This document shows positions 44,930 to 54,323 of a DNA stretch of 64,000 nucleotides, in pieces; position 1 is the stretch's first letter, and each line of letters opens with the position of its first letter. A program made the position numbers and the translations under genes. The stretch spans positions 20,613 to 84,612 of the forward strand of contig CBDUTO010000003.1 in the NCBI GenBank assembly GCA_965370315.1. The letters run 5' to 3'. The DNA comes from 1-14-2-50-31-20 sp965370315 (GTDB lineage Bacteria; Bacteroidota; Ignavibacteria; Ignavibacteriales; Melioribacteraceae). The notes beneath the pieces are model-generated. The model was not told the origin of the DNA. It worked only from the letters and a program-made list of their open reading frames with translations, and searched no databases.

Positions 44930-47644
44930 TTAAAATTCAAATTTAAATCCAACTAATACTCTGCGAGGTGCAAGATAATAATCAGGACGGTTATCAATTT
45001 CAGCCAATGTAAAATTTGGATTTTTTTCAACTTGTGCTAATGTAACTGATGAACGATATGGTGCATCCGAAACTCCTGTACTTGAATAAACATAGCGAGA
45101 ACTGAGATTATCCAAAAGATTAAATACTTTAACAAATAATTGGATATTATGATTTGATATTTCAAAATTCTTAAAGAAATTCAAATCGATATTAAAAATA
45201 CTAGGTTTCAATTCGCTATTTTGGAATTGCTCGGTTAGTTCACTACTTGGGTTACTTGGAGTATATGGTTGACCGGAGGCGAATCGACCAATTACTCCAA
45301 GCGACCAATCTGTGTAATCACCAACATAAAACGATACGTTTAATGTGTGAGTTTGATCCCAACTTAAAGGAATCACTTGTTTTTCACTTTCCGTAGGAGG
45401 ATTTGATTGAAAATTTGTAAATACCGAATTAGGATCTGAAGCGTTACCCTTTGCAACTTGATAGGTATAATCTATCGAGGCAAAAAAAGCATCTAAATTA
45501 ACTGTCCTTAATGCAAAAGTTATTCCTTTAACATTTCCGTAATCTCTATTTATATAACGTGCATATACTTTTTTATCTTCTGTATTTATTATTTCTTGAC
45601 TTAACAGATTTTTTATATCTTTGTAATACATTGTTAAATCAAAACTAATTGTACTTCCTAAGGTTTGTTGTAATCCTAACTCATAGTTTACAGTCTGCTC
45701 AGGTTTTAAGTTAGCATTGCCCATAACTGTATTCAATCCACCAAGATCAACTTCAAATTCTGAGTTAGAAAAAATTGCTGAAAATTTTGGTAATTGATAA
45801 AAATGCCCATAAGAAACATGTACAACTCCCGTTGCTGAAATAGGGTAGGCTAAACCAAAACGAGGACTAATGCTAAATTGAGTTTCTGCATCCTTGAATT
45901 CTGTGTCGAGTCTTACTCCATTATTAGGGTCAGTTGTTGCTCGTGGATTTACTGGAACAACAGCATCGGGATTCCAATAATCAAGACGAACACCAGCATT
46001 TACAATTAGCTCATCTAACTCCAATTTATCTTGAATATAAAAAGCGGCTTCAAATGGTTTATTTATATATTGATTGTTAAGAGATGTGTTTTCAGCAGGA
46101 ATTCTTAAAGTTGGTTGTTCATATACAGGTCCATCTGCTACAGTTGAAGCCGTAAAATAGTCAAGCGTGTGTTGCTTCGCCATTCCACCAACCTTAACTT
46201 GATTAACTTTGTTTACTTGGCTTGTCAAATCTAATTTAACATTTATAGCCGAATTAGAGATATCAGAACGTGAGTTATTTGTTCCACCAAATGCAAATGA
46301 TTGGTCAACATGAGGTGTTCCCTGATATCTTGAATCCAACATATCTTCAAATAGATAGCTTTGAATTCTTTGTTTGAAATATGTTAAATTTAACACATAA
46401 AAAGTTCTCGCAGATAAAACATGATTTAGACTAAGAATGTGATTGAAGTTATTATTGTAATTTGTTTTCACTCCATCAGGTGAATACCGTCTATAATCAC
46501 TATAGCTTTTATACTCACTAGTATTATAAAAAAGAGAATATCTTAAAGTAATACTGTTAGATAGTTTTGTGGATATTTTTCCATATAGAGCTATTTTTTC
46601 TAGGGGATTTAATGGGATAAACTCTCCATCGCCTGTTTTAAGAGAATCGGGAACTTTTATTCCAAATACCCTTTCATCGTCACTTTGATTCTTCTCTGCA
46701 TCAAGAATATATTCCTGAATTGGGACAGTATCTTCAATTCTAGTTTCTCTTTTCCCATAAAGCCAACCTTCTCTCGTATGGTAACGTAAAGAACCAAAAT
46801 AAGATGTTTTAGGAATTAATGGGACAGGTCCTTGAAGATTTAACGAGGCATCTAATTCATTCAAATTCAAATTATCATTGTTCATAAAGACATCATTATG
46901 AGAAGTTACATAATCGCCAAATGCAATTGATGCACTTCCACCAAATTTTGCTCTTCCTTCTTTTGTAACAATATTTACCACTCCAGATTGTGCTTGTCCG
47001 TATTCTGCATTAAAAGTTCCGCTAATAACTTGCATTTCCTGTACCCAGTTATTTTCCATTCCCACCGAGCTTCCACCTCTAAACTGATCAGTAACCGAAA
47101 CACCATCAATTAAGTAATTAATTTCTCCACTTCTTCCACCACGAATATGAATTTTACCATCAGATCCTTTTACAACTCCAGCTTGCAATTGAAGAACTTC
47201 CGAAACTTCCTGGACTGGCAAATTATTAATTTGTTCGGAGGAGATATATGCTGCAGTATTTGTTCTATCCATTTCAATTGTGGGACGAACACCCGAGATT
47301 ACAACTTCACTTGTAGAAATAGAAACACTTCGTAGAAAAATGTTTTGTTTAGTAGTTCTATCTGTTAATATTTCAACATTCGTAATTGTTTGTTTCTGAT
47401 ACCCAATATAAGAGATAATTAAGTTATATTTTCCTGGAGGAATATTCAAGATAAAATAATTTCCATCAAAATCAGTTGAACTTCCATAAGTTGTACCCTC
47501 CAGCATGACATTAGCACCAATTAAAGGTTCGTTTGTGTCGGCGTCTATAATTATACCAGTAATTTTTCCTGTAACTCCGGCAAAAATATTACAAGTAAAA
47601 ATAAACCCGAAAAGGAATAAAAAAGTAAATCTTCTAATCATCAA
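44930..47644 (-). CDS. TonB-dependent receptor with carboxypeptidase-like N-domain
   Basis: 904 residues. The signal peptide (1-24) is followed by a carboxypeptidase-regulatory-like domain (about 25-110; GKITGIIIDADTNEPLIGANVMLEGT, GYQKQT), a plug (about 115-235; INNLPVQEVSEVLQLQAGV, IHIRGGRSGEINYLIDGVSV, GTFNAEYGQAQSGVVNIVTKEG) and a barrel ending RRVLVGFKFEF. SusC-like architecture. There are two adjacent start codons; the second (47641) has better spacing to GGTGA. It is the first gene of the 14-gene glycerophosphodiester array and has a promoter with an operator-like palindrome about 60-100 bp upstream. The transported molecule is probably a phosphodiester or lipid head-group derivative, by context only. 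Confidence 0.93.
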   Translation of the reverse strand: MMIRRFTFLFLFGFIFTCNIFAGVTGKITGIIIDADTNEPLIGANVMLEGTTYGSSTDFDGNYFILNIPPGKYNLIISYIGYQKQTITNVEILTDRTTKQNIFLRSVSISTSEVVISGVRPTIEMDRTNTAAYISSEQINNLPVQEVSEVLQLQAGVVKGSDGKIHIRGGRSGEINYLIDGVSVTDQFRGGSSVGMENNWVQEMQVISGTFNAEYGQAQSGVVNIVTKEGRAKFGGSASIAFGDYVTSHNDVFMNNDNLNLNELDASLNLQGPVPLIPKTSYFGSLRYHTREGWLYGKRETRIEDTVPIQEYILDAEKNQSDDERVFGIKVPDSLKTGDGEFIPLNPLEKIALYGKISTKLSNSITLRYSLFYNTSEYKSYSDYRRYSPDGVKTNYNNNFNHILSLNHVLSARTFYVLNLTYFKQRIQSYLFEDMLDSRYQGTPHVDQSFAFGGTNNSRSDISNSAINVKLDLTSQVNKVNQVKVGGMAKQHTLDYFTASTVADGPVYEQPTLRIPAENTSLNNQYINKPFEAAFYIQDKLELDELIVNAGVRLDYWNPDAVVPVNPRATTDPNNGVRLDTEFKDAETQFSISPRFGLAYPISATGVVHVSYGHFYQLPKFSAIFSNSEFEVDLGGLNTVMGNANLKPEQTVNYELGLQQTLGSTISFDLTMYYKDIKNLLSQEIINTEDKKVYARYINRDYGNVKGITFALRTVNLDAFFASIDYTYQVAKGNASDPNSVFTNFQSNPPTESEKQVIPLSWDQTHTLNVSFYVGDYTDWSLGVIGRFASGQPYTPSNPSSELTEQFQNSELKPSIFNIDLNFFKNFEISNHNIQLFVKVFNLLDNLSSRYVYSSTGVSDAPYRSSVTLAQVEKNPNFTLAEIDNRPDYYLAPRRVLVGFKFEF

Positions 47645-47701
47645 TTCACCATCAAAATATTGAGAATAATTTGGAATAACACATTATTGTATATATGTAT
47701 G

Positions 47702-47715
47702 GTTGTCTATACAAC
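47702..47715 (-). promoter_or_regulatory. GntR-type operator palindrome
   Basis: GTTGTCTATACAAC is a near-perfect palindrome (GTTGT-N4-ACAAC). Its outer bases continue the symmetry in part (TGTATG on one side, TACACA on the other). It resembles TTGTnTAnACAA sites of HutC/TreR-type GntR repressors. It lies 4 bases downstream of the -7 box of the promoter described next, so a bound repressor would block transcription start. The GntR gene at 38257-39039 in the same array is the obvious candidate. I found no second copy in the other gaps. Confidence 0.6.
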
Positions 47716-47719
47716 TACA

Positions 47720-47750
47720 CAAAGTTACACATATATTTTTAATTGTCAAA
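47720..47750 (-). promoter_or_regulatory. Bacteroidota-type promoter of the array
   Basis: On the minus strand TTTG (47750-47747), 19 bases, then TAACTTTG (47727-47720) match the -33 TTTG and -7 TAnnTTTG boxes described for Bacteroides sigma factors, with the expected spacing. The start codon of the TonB receptor follows about 75 bases after the -7 box. The IS inserted at 47800 leaves this promoter intact. Confidence 0.6.
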
Positions 47751-47799
47751 CTAATTATGTTTTTAAATTATAGCTATACAGTGTTGGAGTGTGAAGGCC

Positions 47800-49136
47800 T
47801 GTCCCTGTTCATTTGCTCATCCACATCTAAAAACTAACAAATTCCACTTATTTCCACAATAGGATTTCATATTTTTACACCATCCTAAACAAACCATTAC
47901 TCAAAAATGATTAAATCTCTCTTTGCTTTCATTCTCAATCTTTTCAAATCAAAAACACAACTACAATTAGAAAATATATTCCTCAGAAAACAATTGGAAA
48001 TAGTTAGCAGATCGAATAAAAGATCTGTAATAAAACGAAGTGATAGAGTTTTCTTCAGCTTATCAAAAGGATTACTTAATAATTGGAAAGAAAATCTTGT
48101 AATTGTAAAACCAGAGACTGTTATTAAATGGCATAGACAAGGGTTCAAACTATTCTGGAAAATGAAAAGTAAACACAAAGGTGGAAGAGAAAGAGTAGAT
48201 GCTGAGACTAGAAAGTTAATCATTCAAATAGCTAAAGAGAATAGCTCATGGGGTATTCCTAGAATACATGGTGAAATAGTAAAGCTTGGATACAACATTT
48301 CTCAATCAACTGTTTTTAGATATCTGCAAAACTTAAGAAGAAGGAAGCCTTCTCAGAACTGGAAAACATTTTTAAGGAATCACTCCAAAGAAACTATCTC
48401 AATGGATCTCTTCGCTGTACCAACTTCTAATTTTAAGTTATTACATGTGCTAGTAATGATTGAGCATCATAGAAGAAAAATAATTCATTTCAATGTTACT
48501 GAACATCCAACTTCTATTTGGACAGCTCAACAAATGAGAAATGCTCTTTATGAAGAGAACTCCTATAAGTATGTGATTAGAGATAGAGATTGTAAATTCG
48601 GGAAGTATTTTGGTAGGAAGATTTCTGATATTGGTATTAAAGAAATTGTTACTGCTTATAGATCTCCTTGGCAAAACGGATATGTTGAAAGAGTGATTGG
48701 GACGATTAGAAGAGAATGCCTTGATCACTTCATAGTTTTCAACGAAGCCCATCTCAGAGAAATTCTTAAAGAATATTTTTATTACTACAATAAATTTCGA
48801 ACACATTTGGGGTTGGATAAAGATACTCCGAAAAGGAGACCAATAGAATCAATTGGAAAAATAGCTAATATTCCTATTCTTAATGGTCTACATAATATTT
48901 ATTTCAGAGAAGCTGTTTAAGTTTTTATGAAGGACAAAACAACTTCACAATGAGAAGGTCTTTAAGACCAGTGCATTTCCATATCTATTTTTAGTGAAAA
49001 TCAAAATAATTAGACAATATCAAACCAAACAAATCTGAATTAGACCGAACATTCAAAACTAAGAAGCAACAATATTAATACTAAGTAGAGATTCTTGCAG
49101 AAATTCAGAACAGATTAGGTTTTGGATAGGGACAAC
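47800..49136 (+). mobile_element. intact IS element, about 1.34 kb
   Basis: The ends are TGTCCCTGTTCATTTGCTC (47800) and GGTTTTGGATAGGGACAAC (to 49136). The outer 7 bases are inverted repeats (TGTCCCT / AGGGACA). One transposase gene fills most of it. I see no target-site duplication in the flanks (GAAGGCC on the left, TGTAATA on the right). Four shorter relatives and one tip occur between 17.4 and 25.3 kb, so this copy is the likely source of transposase for the family. Confidence 0.82.
47907..48920 (+). CDS. DDE (rve) transposase
   Basis: 337 residues. The N-terminal helical part includes an IVKPETVIKWHRQGFKLFW block and an HTH-like region (WGIPRIHGEIVKLGYNISQSTVFRYL). The rve integrase core has Asp167 (SMDLF), Asp226/228 (IRDRDCKFG) and Glu261 (NGYVERVIGTIRRE), followed by YNKFRTHLGLDKDTPKRRP. 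This set resembles the unclassified IS481/IS3-like integrase-core transposases; I cannot fix the IS family. The reading frame is complete, so the element may be active. No ribosome site is visible before the ATG. Confidence 0.9.
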   Translation: MIKSLFAFILNLFKSKTQLQLENIFLRKQLEIVSRSNKRSVIKRSDRVFFSLSKGLLNNWKENLVIVKPETVIKWHRQGFKLFWKMKSKHKGGRERVDAETRKLIIQIAKENSSWGIPRIHGEIVKLGYNISQSTVFRYLQNLRRRKPSQNWKTFLRNHSKETISMDLFAVPTSNFKLLHVLVMIEHHRRKIIHFNVTEHPTSIWTAQQMRNALYEENSYKYVIRDRDCKFGKYFGRKISDIGIKEIVTAYRSPWQNGYVERVIGTIRRECLDHFIVFNEAHLREILKEYFYYYNKFRTHLGLDKDTPKRRPIESIGKIANIPILNGLHNIYFREAV

Positions 49137-49214
49137 TGTAATACTCATTAATGTTAATGCAATTCCGCGTAGTATTCTGGAAGGACGTTTTCTGTTTTCA
49201 ACTTGGTTTGCCAT
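49137..49214 (-). pseudogene. N-terminal stub of a membrane protein cut by the IS
   Basis: The minus strand encodes MANQVENRKRPSRILRGIAL followed by TLMSITV, a basic start leading into a membrane helix. The frame runs straight into the IS right end. No continuation is found on the other side of the element, where the array promoter lies. The gene was therefore truncated, probably with IS-linked loss of its remainder. The product family is uncertain. The bases from 49215 to 49386 show nothing else. Confidence 0.5.
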
Positions 49215-49386
49215 AATTTCTACTTGTTATTGCTAAGTTAATAAAATGGAGCACTTTTGGGGGGCAGTTCAATAGTTAAATCATAATTATCTTCAACCTA
49301 ATTTCATAAATGGGAAACTAAATTAATGGTCAACAATAAATTTAACATTTAAGATATTGTATAATAGAATTCAATCGCAATGTAGA

Positions 49387-50865
49387 TTACTTTAGTTGGG
49401 TAACCTTGAAATGATATAAACCTGCTCCATCTGTTGCAATCCAAGCATCTCCTTTGGAATCAAAAGCTACATCAAATATTCCCCAAGCTTTTAATGGTGA
49501 ATTTCGTATGTTGTAATATTCTCGATTATAATAATTGGTAAAAATATATAAACCGTTTCTGCTAGCAATCCATTTTTCATTACCGTTTTTAATTTTTATA
49601 TTATAAACATCTATTCCCCTCAATGATGTATATCTGCTATTATTAAATTTGTTATCACTAAAACTAAAAGTAGTTAAACCTGCCATTGCATCAGGTTCCA
49701 CAATTGAATTCCCAAACCAAACTGCATCTTCGGCAATTGTAACACAATTATAAAAAGTATGTATAGAAGGTGGATCTAGCTCTGCGAAAAACCGCTCCCC
49801 ATACTTACTACCATCCAAATGTAACAACCCATTAGTTTTGTGAGTTACCCAGATATCATTTTCATCTATTACAGCTATATCTGTAAACCAATTTGCATAA
49901 GGATATGTATCAAATCTTGTGACTTTCCACGCATTGTTTGATGATATTCCCAAACCATTTTTTGTAGCAATAATTTTTCTACCATCTTCCAGAAACTCAA
50001 TATCTTCAACCCAATTATCCGGAAATGTTGGACTTGTCCCTAAACCTTCATTAATCCATACGCTACCATTATACTTACTTATACCACTGTTTGTTGCAAA
50101 CCATTTATTATTGTCTTTATCAACTTTAATACTATTGATAACCATACCAGCTAATCCTGAGTTTTCGATGGAGTAGTATTGCCATTCTCTGCCATCATAA
50201 CTTGATACACCTTTTTTAGAACCAACCCAAACGACATCATTTTGATCAACTGCAACTGAAGAAAGAAAATTGTCATGTATTCCTGATGTCTTATCAGAAT
50301 AATCAACCCAATATGTTGTATCAGCTAATTCTAATTTAACTTTCGATATTTGACTACTGTGGACAGGAATTAAAACACTATCAGACCTATGATTCTCTTT
50401 TTTAAAAACAAAATAAAATTCACCAGGTTTAATACTTGACATTGAAAAAGGTGTAGTGCCAATAAATTTGTTCTGAAAATAGACTTCTACATTATTAGGA
50501 GCAGATGAAAAATCGGCATTCCCCAACATCGATGAATTTTTATAGTAATCAATAAAAATCATTTGAATTGAATCTTCCAAGGGATGAACCACAAAGGAAG
50601 TATCTTTGTGATATTTCTTCTTTAATGTAAAAGAATACTCTCTTTCTTGCAACCAATTAAGTGTATCTGGTGTTTTGACACCTGAAATCCTCCCATCTTC
50701 ATAGATACTTGCACCACCAGGTTCCGATTTAATTATAACTAAAACCACTGGGACTGGCGTAACTGGTGGACTTACAGATATATCCTGCTCACAACTGTAT
50801 GATAGTATTAAAACAAATAAGGAAGCACTAATTATAATTATATTATTTCTCATTTTAAATCTCAT
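49387..50865 (-). CDS. PEGA and propeller lipoprotein
   Basis: 492 residues. The lipobox ends at Cys25 (LSYSC). Two PEGA domains follow (about 38-105 with IKSEPGGASIYEDGRISGVKTPDTL; about 112-180 with FSSAPNNVEVYFQNKFIGTTPFSM). A propeller (about 190-492) contains two-component-regulator-type blades (LSSVAVDQNDVVWVGSKKGVSSYDGREW, INSIKVDKDNNKWFATNSGISKYNGSVW, VAFDSKGDAWIATDGAGLYHF). Its ATG overlaps the DUF4249 stop (ATGA). With the receptor and DUF4249 lipoprotein it forms a three-gene coupled unit, and is probably a surface lipoprotein that binds or displays the transported substrate. Confidence 0.85.
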   Translation of the reverse strand: MRFKMRNNIIIISASLFVLILSYSCEQDISVSPPVTPVPVVLVIIKSEPGGASIYEDGRISGVKTPDTLNWLQEREYSFTLKKKYHKDTSFVVHPLEDSIQMIFIDYYKNSSMLGNADFSSAPNNVEVYFQNKFIGTTPFSMSSIKPGEFYFVFKKENHRSDSVLIPVHSSQISKVKLELADTTYWVDYSDKTSGIHDNFLSSVAVDQNDVVWVGSKKGVSSYDGREWQYYSIENSGLAGMVINSIKVDKDNNKWFATNSGISKYNGSVWINEGLGTSPTFPDNWVEDIEFLEDGRKIIATKNGLGISSNNAWKVTRFDTYPYANWFTDIAVIDENDIWVTHKTNGLLHLDGSKYGERFFAELDPPSIHTFYNCVTIAEDAVWFGNSIVEPDAMAGLTTFSFSDNKFNNSRYTSLRGIDVYNIKIKNGNEKWIASRNGLYIFTNYYNREYYNIRNSPLKAWGIFDVAFDSKGDAWIATDGAGLYHFKVTQLK

Positions 50866-51818
50866 TCACTTTTATAATACCCAAAACTATTTACATAGTC
50901 TTTTGATAAAAATATTTCAAATTCTTGAGTTATATAAGAACCAAATACTCCAAAACCATTCTCAATATTACTATAATCCCCTTCATCAAGCCCAATGGCA
51001 AATGAATTATCCTCCAAACCTACTGTAAAATAATAGGTTGAAAGGTTTTTATCAAAAACAGACAATTCAAGTAACATAGAAGTAATTGTATAATTCTTTT
51101 TTTCAGAATCATTTATTGAAATATCCTCCATAGCTTCTGAAATAATATCAAAATCATATTCTATTGAATAATCCCTTGAGAGTAATGGATAAATATATTC
51201 AGTTGCATTATCAATTTTCATTTTTTTCCAAGGAATTATCTTCATCTTCCTAGTATATAAACCATTTTCTTTCTCTACATAGTTTATTAAAAGCTTTGGT
51301 AAATAAACTTGATCTGGATTTTGGATTATCCAGGTTGTTGTTAGATACCCCTTCGATAAAAGTGTAACGCTAGTATCACTTCTATCTTCGTTCCTCAGCA
51401 CTTCCGTTGGAACTAAAGTATTTGAACTTAACCTTCTTCCATTTGGTAATAAAGCTTCTATTTCTAAAATATCACCTTCATTTGGAATGAAATCATTAAC
51501 ATAATAATATTTAATGTCTGATTTATATCTGGACGTATCTGTTCTTTCCATTGTTGAATCTCCAAAAATAAAAAGCTCATCGCTCCCTCTCCACAGCCTA
51601 ATAAGTGCTCCATCAATAAAGGAGTCCTCAGTATTTTCAAATGGATTAATATTGGAAACGTCGTAACTTTTATAAGCTGTAGCTACTTGAAATGATGAAT
51701 CACCACGGATAATACAGTTTAATGAATATCTCTCTTCATAAGGTGCTTTTGGACTGAAACTTTCATCACAAGAAATAAATATTGTGAGAATGATAATTGT
51801 AAAAAAAATAATTCTCAT
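50862..51818 (-). CDS. DUF4249 outer-membrane lipoprotein
   Basis: 318 residues with lipobox Cys17 (IFISC). It matches the DUF4249 pattern: an N-terminal strand YSLNCIIRGDSSFQVATAYKSYDV, DGALIRLWRGSDELFIFGDS, YYVNDFIPNEGDILEIEALLPNGRRLSSNTLVP, and a C-terminal region with FGVFGSYITQEFEIFL. In Bacteroidota this family is nearly always encoded directly after a carboxypeptidase-domain TonB receptor, as here, with ATGA overlaps on both sides. Its molecular role is not established; a substrate-binding or receptor-assisting function is the usual inference. Confidence 0.85.
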   Translation of the reverse strand: MRIIFFTIIILTIFISCDESFSPKAPYEERYSLNCIIRGDSSFQVATAYKSYDVSNINPFENTEDSFIDGALIRLWRGSDELFIFGDSTMERTDTSRYKSDIKYYYVNDFIPNEGDILEIEALLPNGRRLSSNTLVPTEVLRNEDRSDTSVTLLSKGYLTTTWIIQNPDQVYLPKLLINYVEKENGLYTRKMKIIPWKKMKIDNATEYIYPLLSRDYSIEYDFDIISEAMEDISINDSEKKNYTITSMLLELSVFDKNLSTYYFTVGLEDNSFAIGLDEGDYSNIENGFGVFGSYITQEFEIFLSKDYVNSFGYYKSE

Positions 51819-54058
51819 ATTTCAACCTTCACATTAACCGAGACAAAAAACGGAAGCATATTGATTCTTTCGCCCGTACTTCTATCATAATAGAACAAGT
51901 TTTTTCTGTTATAAACATTTGTAATGCTTGCATCAACATATATTCGAGTGTAATTTAAGTCAAAAATCCTAGATATGCCCACATCCATTCTGTGATAAGC
52001 GGGTAATCGAATACTATTTTTATCTCCTAATACTGAATAAGGGAAATAATAATTATTTATATTATTAATAAATTCAGTAGAGTTAAAAAATAATTTATCA
52101 TAATAACCAATTATTGGCGTGTTTGGTAATCCAGATTTATATGTCCATGTTAACATAGTTTTCCATCCACTTCCAATATTTACTTCGATGGCACAGTTGA
52201 TTGAATGTTTTGAATCATAGCGAGGGTAATAAGTCCAATTATTAACTGTTTTATAAGAATAAGCTAACGTATATCCAACTGAAAGATGCATCATGTTATT
52301 TGTATAGTTTAATTCATTTTCAAGACCATAAGATTCAGCATCTCCTGAAATAAGGTCTTTATCTGATGCAAATTCTTTATCATTATTTATTTCAGTAATA
52401 TTTTTTGATTTTTTGTAATAAACTTCACTCACCAAACTTATTTTATCAGTAAAATAAAATGTTACACCAGCATTATAGTGTTCTGATTGAGGTGTTTGAA
52501 GATACTCAGGAACTATTATGTATGGTTCAAAGACATTAAAAACGTCATTTTCATTTGATATTGTAGTTATTTCTTGTTGAAACTTACCCCAGAACGCCTT
52601 AAAGGCAATTACAGGATTTGGTGTATAGGTAAGTGAGATTCTTGGTTCAAGAAAACCTGTACCAGCTCTAGTTAAGCCTGCAAGATTATACCTTAAGCCA
52701 ACGTCTAGTCCCAATTCATCAAACTGTAATAATTTATATTTCGCAAAAAAGCTAATATTAATCCCTTTTTCATCAATATTAGAATAAGCACCTAATAAAT
52801 TTTCTATGAAAAGCTGTGTTTTCAAAACTGTCAACTGAATTCCACCGCTAACTTCATTTTTATTATCCAATATATAATTGTAGTTCAAATTAAATTTATG
52901 CTCATTTAATTTACTTTCTTTTTCCCTTGTTGAACTATAATTAGGGAGAACTTTACCTTGAAAATTGTTTATAGAATAATTAAACTCTGAAAAAAGTGGG
53001 AAGTCGTAAACCTGAAACCACGAAACACCGAAAATGCTATTAGTCCAATGATAATCTTCTCGTAACGGATTATTAAATTCTAAATTATCTTCACTTATGA
53101 AACCATGAAAGGTTATCTTTGAACCAGAGATGAAATTTGGGTTGCTGAAATTTATCTTAAATGAAGTATCATAAAAATCAATCGGTATAGTTTGATTACT
53201 AAAAAATTTCTTAAGAATATTAGCGTTATGGCTTTTACGTCCAGTAATAATAAATGAACCATATGGGATTGGACCTTCAAAAACTGCTTTGGCTGTAAGA
53301 AAACTTGCAGCGGCTTTTCCTGAATACCTTGTTCTATTCCCATCTTTGGTAATAAGATTCAAGACAGAAGACAATCCACCACCATACTCGGAGGTATAAC
53401 CTCCTTTATAGAACTCCATTGTATGAATCATTTCGGGATCTATGGCACTAAAAAGTCCCATTGCATGAAAGGAATTGTAAACATTTACTCCATTTAAAAG
53501 AACAAGATTTTGGTTGCTATCTCCTCCTCTAACATAATATCTCGCAGAATAATCAGCAGTAAAATTTACACCGGTAATATATTGTAAAGACCTAAATACA
53601 TCCGTTTCAACTCCTTTTGGTATTGCCTCTAACTCTTTTACCGAAATTCTTTTAAGACTTATATCGGTTTCGTTTTTTTCAATTGTTTTTTTACCAATTT
53701 TTTCAACTGTTTGTAATACAACACTGGAAGGCGACAATTTAATATCAATTTTGTTGATTTTGTTTGGATAAACAAAAACAACTATTTCCTTACTTTTATA
53801 ACCAACATAGGAAACAAGTACGGTTAAGCTTTTATTTACTGGTAGTGAAGAGAAATAATAATATCCTCTATCATTGGTTGAAACCCCAGCATTCAGTTCT
53901 TCAATCAAAACATTTCCAAATGCTAAGACTTCTCCGTTTGTCTCATCAGTAATTACACCCCGAATTTTACCGGTTTTTTGACTAAATATTTGTGTGGTAA
54001 AAACTATTAGAAAGATAAATAGACAAAAAAAACTTACACTATTTTTAACTCTTTGCAT
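51815..54058 (-). CDS. TonB-dependent receptor with carboxypeptidase-like N-domain
   Basis: 747 residues. The signal peptide (to about residue 26, IFSQK) is followed by a carboxypeptidase-regulatory-like domain (about 30-115; GKIRGVITDETNGEVLAFGNVLIEEL, VSYVGYKSKEIVV), a plug (about 130-240; ISVKELEAIPKGVETDVFRSLQYITGV, RYYVRGGDSNQNLVLLNGVNVYNSFH, SEYGGGLSSVLNLITKDGN) and a barrel ending FFVSVNVKVEI. It begins the coupled unit receptor-DUF4249-PEGA lipoprotein. The glucan-degrading cluster lies just upstream, separated by about 400 bp with a terminator-like hairpin, so a link to laminarin uptake is possible but not shown. Confidence 0.92.
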   Translation of the reverse strand: MQRVKNSVSFFCLFIFLIVFTTQIFSQKTGKIRGVITDETNGEVLAFGNVLIEELNAGVSTNDRGYYYFSSLPVNKSLTVLVSYVGYKSKEIVVFVYPNKINKIDIKLSPSSVVLQTVEKIGKKTIEKNETDISLKRISVKELEAIPKGVETDVFRSLQYITGVNFTADYSARYYVRGGDSNQNLVLLNGVNVYNSFHAMGLFSAIDPEMIHTMEFYKGGYTSEYGGGLSSVLNLITKDGNRTRYSGKAAASFLTAKAVFEGPIPYGSFIITGRKSHNANILKKFFSNQTIPIDFYDTSFKINFSNPNFISGSKITFHGFISEDNLEFNNPLREDYHWTNSIFGVSWFQVYDFPLFSEFNYSINNFQGKVLPNYSSTREKESKLNEHKFNLNYNYILDNKNEVSGGIQLTVLKTQLFIENLLGAYSNIDEKGINISFFAKYKLLQFDELGLDVGLRYNLAGLTRAGTGFLEPRISLTYTPNPVIAFKAFWGKFQQEITTISNENDVFNVFEPYIIVPEYLQTPQSEHYNAGVTFYFTDKISLVSEVYYKKSKNITEINNDKEFASDKDLISGDAESYGLENELNYTNNMMHLSVGYTLAYSYKTVNNWTYYPRYDSKHSINCAIEVNIGSGWKTMLTWTYKSGLPNTPIIGYYDKLFFNSTEFINNINNYYFPYSVLGDKNSIRLPAYHRMDVGISRIFDLNYTRIYVDASITNVYNRKNLFYYDRSTGERINMLPFFVSVNVKVEI

Positions 54059-54323
54059 GATATCTACCCATCATTAAATTATATTAAAAAATATAATAAT
54101 TTTATTAAATATAATAAAAATTGTGGAATAGTTCGCAAAATATATAGCAAACAATTAGATTATCTTACCATATTTTTAGCCATTAAAAGAAAAATACTTC
54201 TATTTTAGAGAAGAATTAGAGAGCAATATTACTCGAGTTAATTTAACTATTACGATAGATTAGAGGAATGACTCTAAGAAGTACTGTAAGTAACAACTTG
54301 ACTAAAACGAAAAAGGATTCCAA

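Noticed and set aside
41778..47644. SusC/SusD pair
   Set aside because: The receptor is SusC-like, but the partner has no helical TPR repeats or other SusD features and is about twice the usual length.
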